Positions 35,339-45,015 are shown, counted from the stretch's first letter. The stretch: 64,000 nt of DNA from an uncultured Pseudomonas sp. (GCF_913774235.1 NZ_CAJYDW010000005.1:372001-436000), one strand, 5' to 3'. The notes: generated from the sequence alone by a model not told the origin. Numbers and translations: made by a program.

Positions 35339-36873
35339 GTGCCCCGACTCTCGAACTGCAGGGTATCTCCAAGCGCTATGGCGCCACCCAGGCGCTGGAC
35401 GGGGTCGACCTGACCCTGAGGGCCGGCGAAATCCACGGCCTGATCGGCGAGAACGGCGCCGGCAAGTCCACCCTGATCAAGGTGCTCGGTGGCCTGGTGA
35501 CGCCCGATGCGGGGACGCTACGGCTGCACGGCGAAGCCGTGACGGGCGCAGGACCGCGCGAGTTGGCCCGGCGGGGGATCGCCATCATCCACCAGGAGCG
35601 GCTGTTGCCGCCCAACTTCACCCTGGCCGAGGCGCTGTTCTTCGGTCAGGAGCGGCGCCTTGGGCCGCTGCTGGATCGCCGCGGCCAGGAGCGCGAAGCG
35701 GAACGGCTGCTGGCCGAGCGCTTCGGTCTGCACTGCCGGGCGCGGACCCGGGTAGCGGAACTGAGCAGCGCCGAACAGCAACTGCTGCAGATCAGCCGGG
35801 CACTGCTGGCCACACCCAAGGTACTGGTGCTCGACGAACCCACGGTGGCCCTGGCCCATGGCGAGGTGGAGCGGCTGCTAACCCTGCTGCGCCAGTTGCG
35901 TGACCAGGGGCTCGCCTTGCTCTATGTGTCCCACTATCTGCAGGAGGTGGAGCGCCTCTGTGATCGCGCTACGGTGCTGCGCGGCGGCCAGGTGGTGGCG
36001 CAGGTAACACCCAGCACCACGCCGGCGGCGGCCATGGCGCGGCTGATGATCAACCGCGAGCTCGGCGAGGCCTATCCCAAGACGCCGGCGGCACGGGGCG
36101 AGGTGCTGTTGGAGACCCGCAAGCTGGGCCGCCCGGGTGTCTTCGCCGAGGTCGACCTCCAGGTGCGCCGCGGCGAGGTGGTCGGAGTGGCTGGCCTGGT
36201 CGGCTCGGGCGCCAAGGAGTTGCTCAAGACGCTGTTCGGCCTGCTGCCGGTGGCCGAGGGCGAGGTGCTGCTGGACGGTCGTGCGCAACGCTTCGCCAGT
36301 CCGCGCGCGGCGGTGCGCGCAGGCCTGGCGTTGTTGCCGGAGAATCGCCGCCAGCAGGGCGTGGCCCTGGATCTCACCGTCACCGAGAATCTCACCCTGG
36401 CGGCCTTGGAGCGTTTCAGCTGGTTCGGTCTCCGCCGGCCAGGCGCCGAGCGTCAGGCGGCACTAAGGCTACGCGAGGCGCTGGACATCCGTACCCCGGA
36501 GCTGGACACCCCGGTGCGTCACCTGAGCGGCGGCAACCAGCAGAAGGTCGCCTTGGGCAAATGGCTGGCCCGGGATGCGCGCCTCTATCTGCTCGATGAA
36601 CCCAGCGTGGGCATCGATCTCGCCGCGCGGGCCGAACTCTATCGCCAGGTTGGGCGGCTGGTGGAGCAGGGCGCTGGTGTGCTGATCCTCTCGGTGGATC
36701 TGCCCGAGTTGCTCAACCTCTGCGACCGTATCCATGTCATGCATCGGGGGCGGCTGCTGCCCGCGCGCCCGGCGGCCGAACTCAGCGCCGCAGAGCTGCT
36801 GGCGGCCGCCACGGGCGCGGGTGTCGTGCCCGCGGAAGCGGAAGGGAGGGTAAGTCTTGGCCTCGCCTCCTGA
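35335..36873 (+). CDS. CUT2-type ABC transporter ATP-binding protein (two fused NBDs)
   Basis: 512 aa, RbsA-like. First NBD: Walker A GENGAGKSTL (~residue 40), a weakened signature (LSSAEQQLLQISRALL), Walker B VLVLDEP. Second NBD: degenerate Walker A (GLVGSGAKELLKTLFG), good signature LSGGNQQKVALGKWL and Walker B LYLLDEPSVGID. This asymmetry is normal in sugar importers. It overlaps the binding-protein gene by 4 bases and the next permease by 17. Confidence 0.95.
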   Translation: MSAPTLELQGISKRYGATQALDGVDLTLRAGEIHGLIGENGAGKSTLIKVLGGLVTPDAGTLRLHGEAVTGAGPRELARRGIAIIHQERLLPPNFTLAEALFFGQERRLGPLLDRRGQEREAERLLAERFGLHCRARTRVAELSSAEQQLLQISRALLATPKVLVLDEPTVALAHGEVERLLTLLRQLRDQGLALLYVSHYLQEVERLCDRATVLRGGQVVAQVTPSTTPAAAMARLMINRELGEAYPKTPAARGEVLLETRKLGRPGVFAEVDLQVRRGEVVGVAGLVGSGAKELLKTLFGLLPVAEGEVLLDGRAQRFASPRAAVRAGLALLPENRRQQGVALDLTVTENLTLAALERFSWFGLRRPGAERQAALRLREALDIRTPELDTPVRHLSGGNQQKVALGKWLARDARLYLLDEPSVGIDLAARAELYRQVGRLVEQGAGVLILSVDLPELLNLCDRIHVMHRGRLLPARPAAELSAAELLAAATGAGVVPAEAEGRVSLGLAS

Positions 36874-37846
36874 TCAACTGACGGCGCCCGCCCTGGCCTG
36901 GAGACCGGATCTTTGGCGCCATGGGGCGCTGCTGGCCTTCGGCGTGATCGCCGCGTTGTTCGCCTGGCGCGCGCCGGGCTTTCTCGGGACGGGGAACCTG
37001 GCCAATATCCTGGCCCAGGCCGCCATCCCCGGCATCCTGGCCCTGGGCCTGACCCTGGTGATCGTCGGAGGCGGTGGCAACGTCCTGGCTGGCGGGCTGG
37101 ACCTGTCGCTGGCGGCCAACCTCGGGCTCTGCGCGGCCGTCCAGGCGACCCTGGTCAACGCCGGTTTTGGCGCGCCGCTGGCCATCGGCCTGACCCTGGT
37201 CTGTGGCCTGCTGGTCGGGGCGGTCAACGGCCTGACGGTGACCCTGCTGGGCCTGCCGCCGCTGCTGGCCACCCTGGCCAGTCTCAACGTGGTGGCCGGC
37301 CTGGAGCTGGTCTTGAGCGAGAACACCGTGCTGCCGGCCAGTGCGCCCTGGTTGGATGGACTGGCGCTCGGCAGCCTGCTAGGCATCCCAGCGCCCGGTT
37401 GGGTGCTGCTGGCGACCACCCTGGTGCTGGCGGTACTGCTGCAGCGCACCCCCTACGGCCTGCGGCTGGCGGCGGTGGGCGATCATCCCGAAGCGGCGCG
37501 CGCCGCCGGTCTACCGGTACGGACGCTGGTGTTTTCCAGCTATCTGCTGGCCGGCGGCTGCGCCGGCCTGGCGGCGCTGCTCTCGGTGGCCTGGTTCAGC
37601 GGCAGCACGCCGGGGTCGGGCGAGTTGCTGCTGCCCGTGGTAGCCATCGCCTTTCTCGGCACCGTGTTCTCTTGGCGCTCCCAGCCGAGCGTCGGTGGCA
37701 CCCTGCTGGCGGCGCTGCTGGTGGGCATGCTCGGCAACGGCTTTCAATTGCTCGGGGTGAGCAGCTTCCTGGTCAATGGCGTCCAGGGTGCGCTGATCCT
37801 GCTGGTGGTGGCTGCGGCCAGTCTACGCAAGGAGGGCGGTCGATGA
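36857..37846 (+). CDS. CUT2-type ABC transporter permease 1
   Basis: 329 aa, RbsC-like, about nine or ten membrane segments. Seen: IPGILALGLTLVIVGGGGNVLAGGLDLSLAANLGLCAAV and the cytoplasmic coupling region YGLRLAAVGDHPEAARAAGLPVRTLVFSSYLLAG. The start codon is TTG (in GGGAGGGTAAGTCTTGG), inside the end of the ATPase gene. The importer uses two different permease subunits rather than one. Confidence 0.92.
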   Translation: MASPPDQLTAPALAWRPDLWRHGALLAFGVIAALFAWRAPGFLGTGNLANILAQAAIPGILALGLTLVIVGGGGNVLAGGLDLSLAANLGLCAAVQATLVNAGFGAPLAIGLTLVCGLLVGAVNGLTVTLLGLPPLLATLASLNVVAGLELVLSENTVLPASAPWLDGLALGSLLGIPAPGWVLLATTLVLAVLLQRTPYGLRLAAVGDHPEAARAAGLPVRTLVFSSYLLAGGCAGLAALLSVAWFSGSTPGSGELLLPVVAIAFLGTVFSWRSQPSVGGTLLAALLVGMLGNGFQLLGVSSFLVNGVQGALILLVVAAASLRKEGGR

Positions 37847-38796
37847 GCGCGACTCTTGCTCCGGCTCGTCCTGGCCTGCGCCTGGCGTTGCCCTTGCTGT
37901 TCCTCACGCTGGTGGTGGCCTTCGCCCTGGCCGCGCCCGGCTTTCTCAGCCAGGGCAACCTGCTCAGCCTGCTGCTGAACAATGGCCTGGTACCGGCGCT
38001 GGTGGCCCTGGGGCTGACCTACGCCATCGCCGCGGGTGGCATCGATCTCTCGGTAGGTATCGCCCTGGACCTGGCGGCCTTTGGCTGCATCGCCTTGCTC
38101 AACGCCGGCTGGTCACTGGCCGTGGCGCTCGCCGGTGGCCTGGGCCTGGGGCTGCTGGTTGGCCTGGCCAATGCCCTGCTGGTGGCCGGCGTGGGGCTGT
38201 CGCCTTTCCTCGCCAGCCTGGGGCTGCTGTTCATCGGCACCAGCCTGCAACAACTGCTGTCCGAGGGCGGGCTGCCGCTGTATCTGAAACCGGAGTTCAG
38301 GCCAGCCGCGAGCAGCTGGCTCGGGCTGCCGGCGGCGGTCTGGACGGTATTGCTGTTGGCCGTGCTCTACGGCCTGGTACTGGCTCGCGGCCGCCTGGGG
38401 CGCGCCTTGCTGGCGCTAGGCAGCCAGCCGCTGGTGGCGCGCTATTCAGGGCTGGCGCTGCGCCGCCTGGCGCTCTGGACCTGCCTGGCCACCGCCCTGG
38501 CGGCGGCAGTCGCCGGCATCCTGCTGGCGCTGCGCATCGACGCCTATGTACCGCTCTCGGGCAACGCCTACCTCATCAATGGCATCGGCGCCGTGTTCAT
38601 CGGCGCCAGCCTCAATCGCTACGGCCGGCCCAACGTACCCGGCAGTCTGCTAGGGGTACTGCTGCTGGCGGTGGCCACCAATGGCCTGCTGCTGGTGGGC
38701 TGGAATTTCTATTGGCAGCAGGTCGCCACCGGACTGCTGATTCTCTTGGTGCTGACCCTCAACCAATTCGCCCGGCGCCACGACGCCTCCCACTAG
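37843..38796 (+). CDS. CUT2-type ABC transporter permease 2
   Basis: 317 aa, second RbsC-like permease: LVPALVALGLTYAIAAGGIDLSVGIALDLAAFGCIALL (classic GGIDLSVG motif) and LARGRLGRALLALGSQPLVARYSGLALRRL. It retains the GGIDLSVG motif better than permease 1 (GGLDLSLA). It overlaps permease 1 by 4 bases (ATGA) and ends 8 bases before the monooxygenase. Confidence 0.93.
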   Translation: MSATLAPARPGLRLALPLLFLTLVVAFALAAPGFLSQGNLLSLLLNNGLVPALVALGLTYAIAAGGIDLSVGIALDLAAFGCIALLNAGWSLAVALAGGLGLGLLVGLANALLVAGVGLSPFLASLGLLFIGTSLQQLLSEGGLPLYLKPEFRPAASSWLGLPAAVWTVLLLAVLYGLVLARGRLGRALLALGSQPLVARYSGLALRRLALWTCLATALAAAVAGILLALRIDAYVPLSGNAYLINGIGAVFIGASLNRYGRPNVPGSLLGVLLLAVATNGLLLVGWNFYWQQVATGLLILLVLTLNQFARRHDASH

Positions 38797-38804
38797 GAGC
38801 CCCC

Positions 38805-40208
38805 ATGTCCCGTGAAATCCGCCTCAATGCCTTCGACATGAATTGCGTGGCCCACCAATCTCCCGGCCTCTGGCGCCACCCGCGCGACCGCTCCTGGGAA
38901 TACAAGGACCTCGACTACTGGACCGACCTGGCGCAACTGCTCGAACGCGGGCTGTTCGACGGGCTGTTCATCGCCGATGTCCTCGGTCTCTACGATGTGT
39001 ACGGCGGCGGTCCCGAGGCCACCCTGCGCGAGGCCACCCAGGTGCCGGTCAACGATCCCCTGGCGCTGATCACTCCCATGGCGGCGGTGACCCGCCACCT
39101 GGGCTTCGGCCTCACCGCCTCCCTGAGCTTCGAGCATCCCTATCCCTTCGCCCGCCGGCTCTCCACTCTGGATCACCTGACCAAGGGGCGCATCGGCTGG
39201 AACATCGTCACCTCCTACCTGGAAAGCGGCGCGCGCAATCTCGGCCAGTCCGCCCAGGCCGATCACGACGCCCGCTACGACTACGCCGAGGAATACCTGC
39301 AGGTCGTCTACAAGCTGCTCGAAGGCAGCTGGGAGGAGGGCGCGGTGCTGCGCGATCGCGCCTCCGGGCGCTTCACCGACCCGGCCAAGGTGCATCCCAT
39401 CGGGCACCATGGCCGCCACTTCCAGGTGCCCGGTTATCACCTCTGCGAACCCTCGCCCCAACGCACCCCGGTGCTCTACCAGGCCGGCGCCAGCAGTCGT
39501 GGGCGGCAGTTCGCCGCCGAGCACGCCGAGTGTGTCTTCGTCGCCGCGCCGTCCAAGACGGTGCTCAAGAAAACCGTGGCCGACATCCGCCGCCGGGCCG
39601 CCGAGGCCGGTCGCGATCCGCGTCAGGTGAAGATCTTCAACCTGCAGACGGTCATCGTCGGCGAAACCGATGCCCAGGCCCGGGCCAAGTGGCAGGACTA
39701 CAAGGGCTACGTGAGCTACGAGGGCGCCTTGACGCTGATCTCCGGCTGGACCGGCATCGACTTCGCCGCCTACCGCCCGGACCAGGTACTCAAGCACCTG
39801 CACACCAACGCCATCCAGTCGGCGGTGGAGGCCTTCTCCACGGCCGATCCCAGTAAGCAATGGACGGTGCAGGAGCTGGCCGACTGGGTCGGCATCGGCG
39901 GCTTCGGCCCGCTGCTGGTGGGCAGTCCCGCGACGGTGGCAGACGAGTTGCAGAGCTGGGTCGAGGAAACCGACGTGGACGGCTTCAACCTGGCCTATGC
40001 CGTGACCCACGAGACCTTCGCCGACGTGGTGGAGCTGCTGGTCCCGGAGCTGCAACGGCGCGGCGTCTATAAGCGTGCCTATCAAGACGGTACCCTGCGC
40101 GAGAAACTCGGCGGGACCGGCCCACGCCTGCCGGCCGACCACCCGGCCGCGGGCTATCGGGACCTGGCGCGGCAGCGGGAAAAGCTCGGGGTGCTCCAGC
40201 CGGCCTAG
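38805..40208 (+). CDS. FMN-dependent LLM-class monooxygenase (NtaA/SnaA/DszA family)
   Basis: 467 aa, bacterial-luciferase-like TIM barrel using FMNH2 and O2. Family marks: RLNAFDMNCVAHQSPGLWRHPRD start, YWTDLAQLLERGLFDGLFIADVLG, FARRLSTLDHLTKGRIGWNIVTSYLESGARNLG (~120-150), TPVLYQAGASSRGRQFAAEHAECVFV and GFGPLLVGSPATVADELQSWVEETDVDGFNL. DszA/SnaA relatives cleave C-S or C-N bonds. It is the last gene of the operon, starting after TAGGAGC. No flavin reductase lies nearby, so reduced FMN must come from elsewhere. Confidence 0.92.
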   Translation: MSREIRLNAFDMNCVAHQSPGLWRHPRDRSWEYKDLDYWTDLAQLLERGLFDGLFIADVLGLYDVYGGGPEATLREATQVPVNDPLALITPMAAVTRHLGFGLTASLSFEHPYPFARRLSTLDHLTKGRIGWNIVTSYLESGARNLGQSAQADHDARYDYAEEYLQVVYKLLEGSWEEGAVLRDRASGRFTDPAKVHPIGHHGRHFQVPGYHLCEPSPQRTPVLYQAGASSRGRQFAAEHAECVFVAAPSKTVLKKTVADIRRRAAEAGRDPRQVKIFNLQTVIVGETDAQARAKWQDYKGYVSYEGALTLISGWTGIDFAAYRPDQVLKHLHTNAIQSAVEAFSTADPSKQWTVQELADWVGIGGFGPLLVGSPATVADELQSWVEETDVDGFNLAYAVTHETFADVVELLVPELQRRGVYKRAYQDGTLREKLGGTGPRLPADHPAAGYRDLARQREKLGVLQPA

Positions 40209-40268
40209 GGGGCTGGGGTGTCCGCGAGACCGCGTCCCGCCTCGCGAATGGTTGGAGTGGAATGCCTA

Positions 40269-42713
40269 TCAGGGCGCCCAATGCATCGCGGCTTCTTCCA
40301 GGATTTCCTGCAGACGCCGCGACAACTCTTCCACCGAATAGGGCTTGTGGATCAGCTCGAAGCCCTGGGCGCCGTTGGTGGCCAGGATATGGCTGTAGCC
40401 GGAGGTGAGCAGGATAGGCAGGCAGCGATACAGTCGGCGGATTTCGATGGCCAGTTCCAGGCCGCTCATGCCGGGCATGACCACGTCGGAGAAGACCACG
40501 CCGAAGTGGCCGGGTTTCTCGGCGAGCAAGGCCAGGGCGCGGTCGGCGTTCGACGCCAGGACCGGGCGATAGCCCAAGTCCTTCAGGGACTCGACGGCGA
40601 AGGTACCCACGTCGTGATTGTCCTCGACCACCAGCACCGCCAGGCCATGTCCATCGGCCAGCGCCTGGGTCTCGGGCACCGGCAACGCACCGGCCTCGCC
40701 GATCACTCGCGGCAGCGCGAGGCGGATGGTGGTGCCATGCCCGACTTCGCTGCTCACCTGGATCTCGCCGCCGGATTGCTTGATGAAGCCGAATACCTGG
40801 CTGAGGCCCAGCCCCGTGCCCTGGCCGACCCTCTTGGTGGTGAAGAAGGGTTCGAAGATCTGGTCGAGGTGCTCCCGAGCGATGCCACTGCCGGTGTCGC
40901 TGATCGAAACGACCACCGCGGCCGGGCTGTCCGCAAGAGCGGTGATCTCGATGCCGATGGTCAACTGGCCGGCCCCGTTCATGGCATCGCGGGCATTGAC
41001 TGCCATGTTCACCAGGGCGGTGTCGAACTGCCCCGGGTCCGCGTAGATCAGGCAGGGATCTTCGGGCAGCGCCAGGGTGACCTGGATGCGCGAGCCCAGC
41101 AGCGTCTCGAGCATGTCATTCAGGGCGCGCACGTTGCCGCTCGCCGAGAACACCTCGGGCGCGAGCGCCTGGCGCCGGGCGAAGGCCAGTAACTGTCCCG
41201 TCAACTTCGCCGCCCGGTCGATGGTCGCGGAAATGGCGTTGATGTAGCGGTCGCGACGCTCTTCGCTCAGGTTCGGGCGCTTGAGCAGGTCACAGGACGA
41301 CTTGATGACCGTCAGCAGGTTGTTGAAGTCATGGGCCACCCCGCCGGTGAGTTGCCCGATGGCCTCCATCTTCTGCGATTGCCGCAAGGCATCCTCGGCG
41401 TTGGCCAGGTCCAGGGCATTCTGCCGCTGCTGCGAGACGTCACGCACCGTGGCATAGATCAGCCCGTCGTTGTACACGGCATTCCACGACAGCCAGCGGT
41501 AGGAGCCATCCCGATGCCGGTAGCGGTTCTCGAAATTGCTCACCGGCTTGCCCTGCACCAGGGCGCTGAAGGCCTGGCGCGTGGTGGCCAGGTCGTCGGG
41601 ATGGATGAAGGCCACGAAGGGCTCGGCCTTCAACTCCTCGAGGGTCCAGCCCAGCGTTCTCACCCAGGCGGGGTTGAGGCTGAGGAAGAAGCCATCGAGG
41701 CTCGCCACGCAGAGTGGATCGGTCGAGCACTGCCAGATCTGGTCGCGCTCGGCGGTACGCGCCGAGACCTGACGTTCCAGCTCATCGTTGAGCGCGGTCA
41801 TGGCTTCGGTCCGCGCCTGCTGCGCCTGGCCGGCCAGTACGCGGCGGCTGATGTCGCGGGAGATGCAGACGATCTTCGGGTGGTCGCTGCCGGGCACCTC
41901 GAAGGGCGAGCAGGAGACTTCCCACCAGCGCGGTTCGCCTCGCGCGGTCGGGCAGAAGCCTTCCACGCGCGTGTTCTGGCCCTGGCGTGCCAGCTGGACG
42001 GCCTGGCGGATCTTGCCCTGTTCGTGTTCCGGCCACAGGGCGGCATATTCCGCGCCCATGACATCATCCAGGGACTGCAGCTGATTCAGCTCCAGCCCCT
42101 GGCTGTTCATGAATTCGATGTGGCCCTCGGCGGACAAAACCTTGACGCAGTCCAGGCTGGCCTTGAGCAGACTGCGCGAGAAGGATTCGCTGTGCAGGAC
42201 ATTGCGCGCGGCCAGGAAGCGGCGCTGCGCCGCGATTTCCAGGGCGATCATGCCGGCGAACAGTTCGAAGGTCGCCAGCACTTCCGGGCGACTGGGATGG
42301 GCGGGTCGCGGATCTATCGCGCAGAGGGTGCCGAAGAAGCTGCCGTCTTCGAGCACGATGGGCACGGAGATGTAGCTGCGCAAACCGTATTGCCGGGGGG
42401 TGTGGTGATCGCGGTAACGGTCGTCCTGCGCCACGTCGTCGATCACCACCGGTTGGCGGTGATCGCGGATTTCATCGCAGATCGTCGACTCAACCACCAG
42501 CTCGTCGCCGGGCCCGAGACCGAAACCGATCAGGTCGAGGGTGCTGCAGGCGATCCAGCGGTCATCGGTCACCCGGGCGACGGCGGCGAAGCCCATGCCG
42601 GTCAGCCGGCACACCGTGTCCAACATACGGGGAATCGCGGCGATCTCAGCCACGAGGTCGACGTCTTGCGCGAGACTGGCGGAAAGACTGGAAATCAGAG
42701 GCGTGGTGCTCAT
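40269..42713 (-). CDS. hybrid sensor histidine kinase (GAF-PAS-PAS-HisKA-HATPase-REC)
   Basis: 814 aa, soluble (no membrane segment). GAF domain ~20-165; PAS ~175-295; coiled-coil ~295-325; PAS ~325-435 (HPDDLATTRQAF, FENRYRHRDGSYRWLSWN); HisKA with phospho-acceptor His461 in GGVAHDFNNLLT; N-box around 569-576; G-boxes DTGSG (~606) and GTGLGLS (~632); C-terminal receiver with Asp743 in VVFSDVVMPGMSG and Lys790 in IHKPYS. It is a cytosolic FixL/PAS-type hybrid kinase; no cognate regulator or Hpt gene is adjacent. Confidence 0.93.
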   Translation of the reverse strand: MSTTPLISSLSASLAQDVDLVAEIAAIPRMLDTVCRLTGMGFAAVARVTDDRWIACSTLDLIGFGLGPGDELVVESTICDEIRDHRQPVVIDDVAQDDRYRDHHTPRQYGLRSYISVPIVLEDGSFFGTLCAIDPRPAHPSRPEVLATFELFAGMIALEIAAQRRFLAARNVLHSESFSRSLLKASLDCVKVLSAEGHIEFMNSQGLELNQLQSLDDVMGAEYAALWPEHEQGKIRQAVQLARQGQNTRVEGFCPTARGEPRWWEVSCSPFEVPGSDHPKIVCISRDISRRVLAGQAQQARTEAMTALNDELERQVSARTAERDQIWQCSTDPLCVASLDGFFLSLNPAWVRTLGWTLEELKAEPFVAFIHPDDLATTRQAFSALVQGKPVSNFENRYRHRDGSYRWLSWNAVYNDGLIYATVRDVSQQRQNALDLANAEDALRQSQKMEAIGQLTGGVAHDFNNLLTVIKSSCDLLKRPNLSEERRDRYINAISATIDRAAKLTGQLLAFARRQALAPEVFSASGNVRALNDMLETLLGSRIQVTLALPEDPCLIYADPGQFDTALVNMAVNARDAMNGAGQLTIGIEITALADSPAAVVVSISDTGSGIAREHLDQIFEPFFTTKRVGQGTGLGLSQVFGFIKQSGGEIQVSSEVGHGTTIRLALPRVIGEAGALPVPETQALADGHGLAVLVVEDNHDVGTFAVESLKDLGYRPVLASNADRALALLAEKPGHFGVVFSDVVMPGMSGLELAIEIRRLYRCLPILLTSGYSHILATNGAQGFELIHKPYSVEELSRRLQEILEEAAMHWAP

Positions 42714-43212
42714 CGGGCCGCTCGTACGTCGCCCGGGCCGGGCAGAAGGGGAGTTAGCGAGCGACAGGCTGACGCCTCTGCTACAGGATGCGCGAGGCAG
42801 TCGTCACAGGCCGTGCCCGGCCAGTATAGCGGTCGCCCAAGCGCAGCGGTCGATCGGGTTGTTGCGATAACGGATAACTCGCGCACAGCTCAGCCTCGTT
42901 CGTTCTCTTGGCAACAGCGCGCACGAGGCTGCTCTCTGCGGGGCACCACGACACGTTCCGCGGGAGAAACCGCGGAGCGTCGACCAGGGCAAGCCGTGAG
43001 CGGAGAGCAGAATGGCAGGCGCAGGCGACGAACGGTAAGGCCTTTGTCTGCGCGGAAACGCTGGCTGCTCGCTGCGCAGCGCCCGGTGCAGAGCCCCCCG
43101 CAGGACGTTTCGGCGGCACTTTTGGGCTGGGCTTCCGGTCGTAACTCAGGCTTCGCTCGGTCGGTGAGCCGGCCCCGCGCCTTTCCCCACGCTCCGCTCC
43201 GAGACGACTCCT
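42714..43212. other. 500-base gene-free stretch with stable hairpins
   Basis: No convincing gene on either strand. Two clear inverted repeats: CAGCCTCGT (42891-42899) with ACGAGGCTG (42923-42931), and TCCGCGG-GAGAAA-CCGCGGA (42957-42976). The region includes the promoter of the minus-strand kinase and the leader of the plus-strand DMT gene. I cannot match it to a known riboswitch. Confidence 0.5.
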
Positions 43213-43662
43213 ATGAATACCGCGAATTGGGCTTATCTCCTCATCGTCATTGCCGGCTTCCTGCAGGCTGCGGGCGCGGCCATGAACGGCTCGCTCAACA
43301 AGGCCCTGGTCAATCCCTGGCTGGCCACCTCCGTGTCCTTCGTGATGGTCACCTTCGTGGCGGTGGGCCTGTTCCTCTGCATGCCCAAGCCGCTCCCGTC
43401 GGTCAATCAGATCGGCAACATGCCCTGGTGGGCGCCGCTCGGTGGCATTGCCGGTGCCGTCGCGGTCTTCGCCGGACTCCTCTTCATCCAGCGGCTCGGC
43501 GCGGCTCCGGTGAATGGGGTCACCATCACGGCCAACCTCATCGCCAGCCTGGCCATCGATCATTTCGGCCTGTTCTCCATGGAGCAGCACGCAGTCAACG
43601 GTTGGCGCCTGCTAGGTGCGGTCTTCATGATCGCCGGGGTCGTGCTGATCGCGCGCTTCTGA
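43213..43662 (+). CDS. DMT-family small transporter (DUF606/YdcZ-like)
   Basis: 149 aa, five predicted membrane helices in two inverted sets (WAYLLIVIAGFLQAAGAAMNG, TSVSFVMVTFVAVGLFL, WWAPLGGIAGAVAVFAGLLF, PVNGVTITANLIASLAIDHFG, LLGAVFMIAGVVLIARF). This is the layout of the DUF606 half-size drug/metabolite transporters that work as dimers. Substrate unknown. The ribosome site is weak (GACGACTCCT). Confidence 0.85.
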   Translation: MNTANWAYLLIVIAGFLQAAGAAMNGSLNKALVNPWLATSVSFVMVTFVAVGLFLCMPKPLPSVNQIGNMPWWAPLGGIAGAVAVFAGLLFIQRLGAAPVNGVTITANLIASLAIDHFGLFSMEQHAVNGWRLLGAVFMIAGVVLIARF

Positions 43663-43902
43663 ACAGCCGCGGCTGTTCGTCCTTCGCTCGCCCTTTCGCC
43701 GGGATGGGCCAGCAGGGAAAGCTCGTCGCCATGGTTCCTGCCTGCTGTATGCCAGGGGCGCACCCGACGAACGCGTCAAGTGCGCTGCGGAGTCGCCGAT
43801 GCCGCAGACGTCGATGAGCGACCAGCCGCGGGATGCCAGGACTTTCCTACCCACGTTAGGCCGCAGAAAGGTGCTCAGATAGTTGGGTATGGTGCCCAGG
43901 CC

Positions 43903-44874
43903 TCAACGCGAGCAATTGCCCGCCTTGGTAAAGCCTGCCGCCTTCGCCTCGGCTTCGGAAGCGAAGCGCACCTGGTTCTTGGGCGAGACCTGGGCATAGC
44001 TCGGGCAGCCCACGGCCAGGTGATAGACATGGCTATTACGGTTGCCGATGATCGACCCCACCTGGGACGGCGCTGGGCCGTCGGTCCTGGCAGATGCCGA
44101 GGGCGCCGACCTGGGCGCCGGTATAGGACTGACCACGCCGTCCCCAACGGGTTGGTAGCCGAGGGTCCAGTGCCGCTCACCGGACACGAAGGGGTTGGCA
44201 TGGCCCATCACCGCGGCGATCCGTTGATCCCGCTGACGCTCCCAGGCGGTCACCGGATGCTGTTGATCCCAGGCCATCAGCAGTTGCTGCTGCTGACGCG
44301 ACATGTTCAGCGCGTAGCGATCGAACATGTAGAAGGTGACGCGGGCGACCAGGCCCTTGACGTCGTCCCGCGGCTCAGCGACGCGCTCCTGGAAGTCGAT
44401 CTTCGTCGAGCAGCGACCGTACTGGGGTTGCACGCCCTGCGCCATGCCATAGTTGAAATTCGCCCGGTCGCCATTCACCTCGCCGACGGCGGGGTAGAGA
44501 TTGAAGAGGTCGGCCTCCATGGCGCGGAACACCGGGTCGTCGGCGACGCAGTGTTCGCGTCCGCCGTTCTGCCAGCACTGGCGCTGATGGCCGAAGGTCC
44601 AGGCGGGGACGATATGTTCCCACTCGGTGCGTTCGCCGCGGGTTTCCTGCTTGCGCGCCTGGAAGCCACAGGAGGGCGCATCGACCCGTCCTCCGGACTT
44701 GCCGACCCACGCCCATTGGCAACCGCAGTAGAGGTCGCCCTCGGCGCTGGTATTCTGGTCGAAATAAACTTTTTGTCTGGCGATTACCTTGGCGTCTACG
44801 AAGGTATCGGGTGCCGTTGCGTGAGCGGAGGTGACGAGCAGTGTGGCGAGGAAAAGCGACAGCAGCAGGCGCAT
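43903..44874 (-). CDS. secreted endonuclease I-family DNase with C-terminal Ada-type metal-binding-like domain
   Basis: 323 aa with a signal peptide (MRLLLSLFLATLLVTSAHA). The catalytic core carries the endonuclease I signature ERTEWEHIVPAWTFG (His general base) and DLFNLYPAVGEVNGDRANFNYG (~120-150). Residues ~275-323 (HVYHLAVGCPSYAQVSPKNQVRFASEAEAKAAGFTKAGNC) form the small Ada-type metal-binding-like domain often fused to secreted nucleases; the paired Cys would bind zinc. A Pro/Ser linker separates them. Role: periplasmic or extracellular nucleic-acid degradation. Confidence 0.9.
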   Translation of the reverse strand: MRLLLSLFLATLLVTSAHATAPDTFVDAKVIARQKVYFDQNTSAEGDLYCGCQWAWVGKSGGRVDAPSCGFQARKQETRGERTEWEHIVPAWTFGHQRQCWQNGGREHCVADDPVFRAMEADLFNLYPAVGEVNGDRANFNYGMAQGVQPQYGRCSTKIDFQERVAEPRDDVKGLVARVTFYMFDRYALNMSRQQQQLLMAWDQQHPVTAWERQRDQRIAAVMGHANPFVSGERHWTLGYQPVGDGVVSPIPAPRSAPSASARTDGPAPSQVGSIIGNRNSHVYHLAVGCPSYAQVSPKNQVRFASEAEAKAAGFTKAGNCSR

Positions 44875-45015
44875 GAATCTTCACAGGTCAGAAAGGGCGC
44901 CGAATTGTATAGCTTTTGCCAGGAGCGAGAGTGAGGTGGGACCCAAAGCCGTCCGAAGCGGGGCAGGGGTCTTCAGTCCTGTCCCGGATTGCGTCCAGCG
45001 CCCAGGCCGCATCGC

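Noticed and set aside
36913-37842. fusion of permease 2 with a long upstream frame
   Set aside because: The upstream part is a shifted frame of permease 1; the ATGA overlap at 37843 is the real start.
41331-43817. 828-aa plus-strand frame across the kinase and DMT genes
   Set aside because: Shadow of the hybrid kinase; its tail runs out of frame through the DMT gene.
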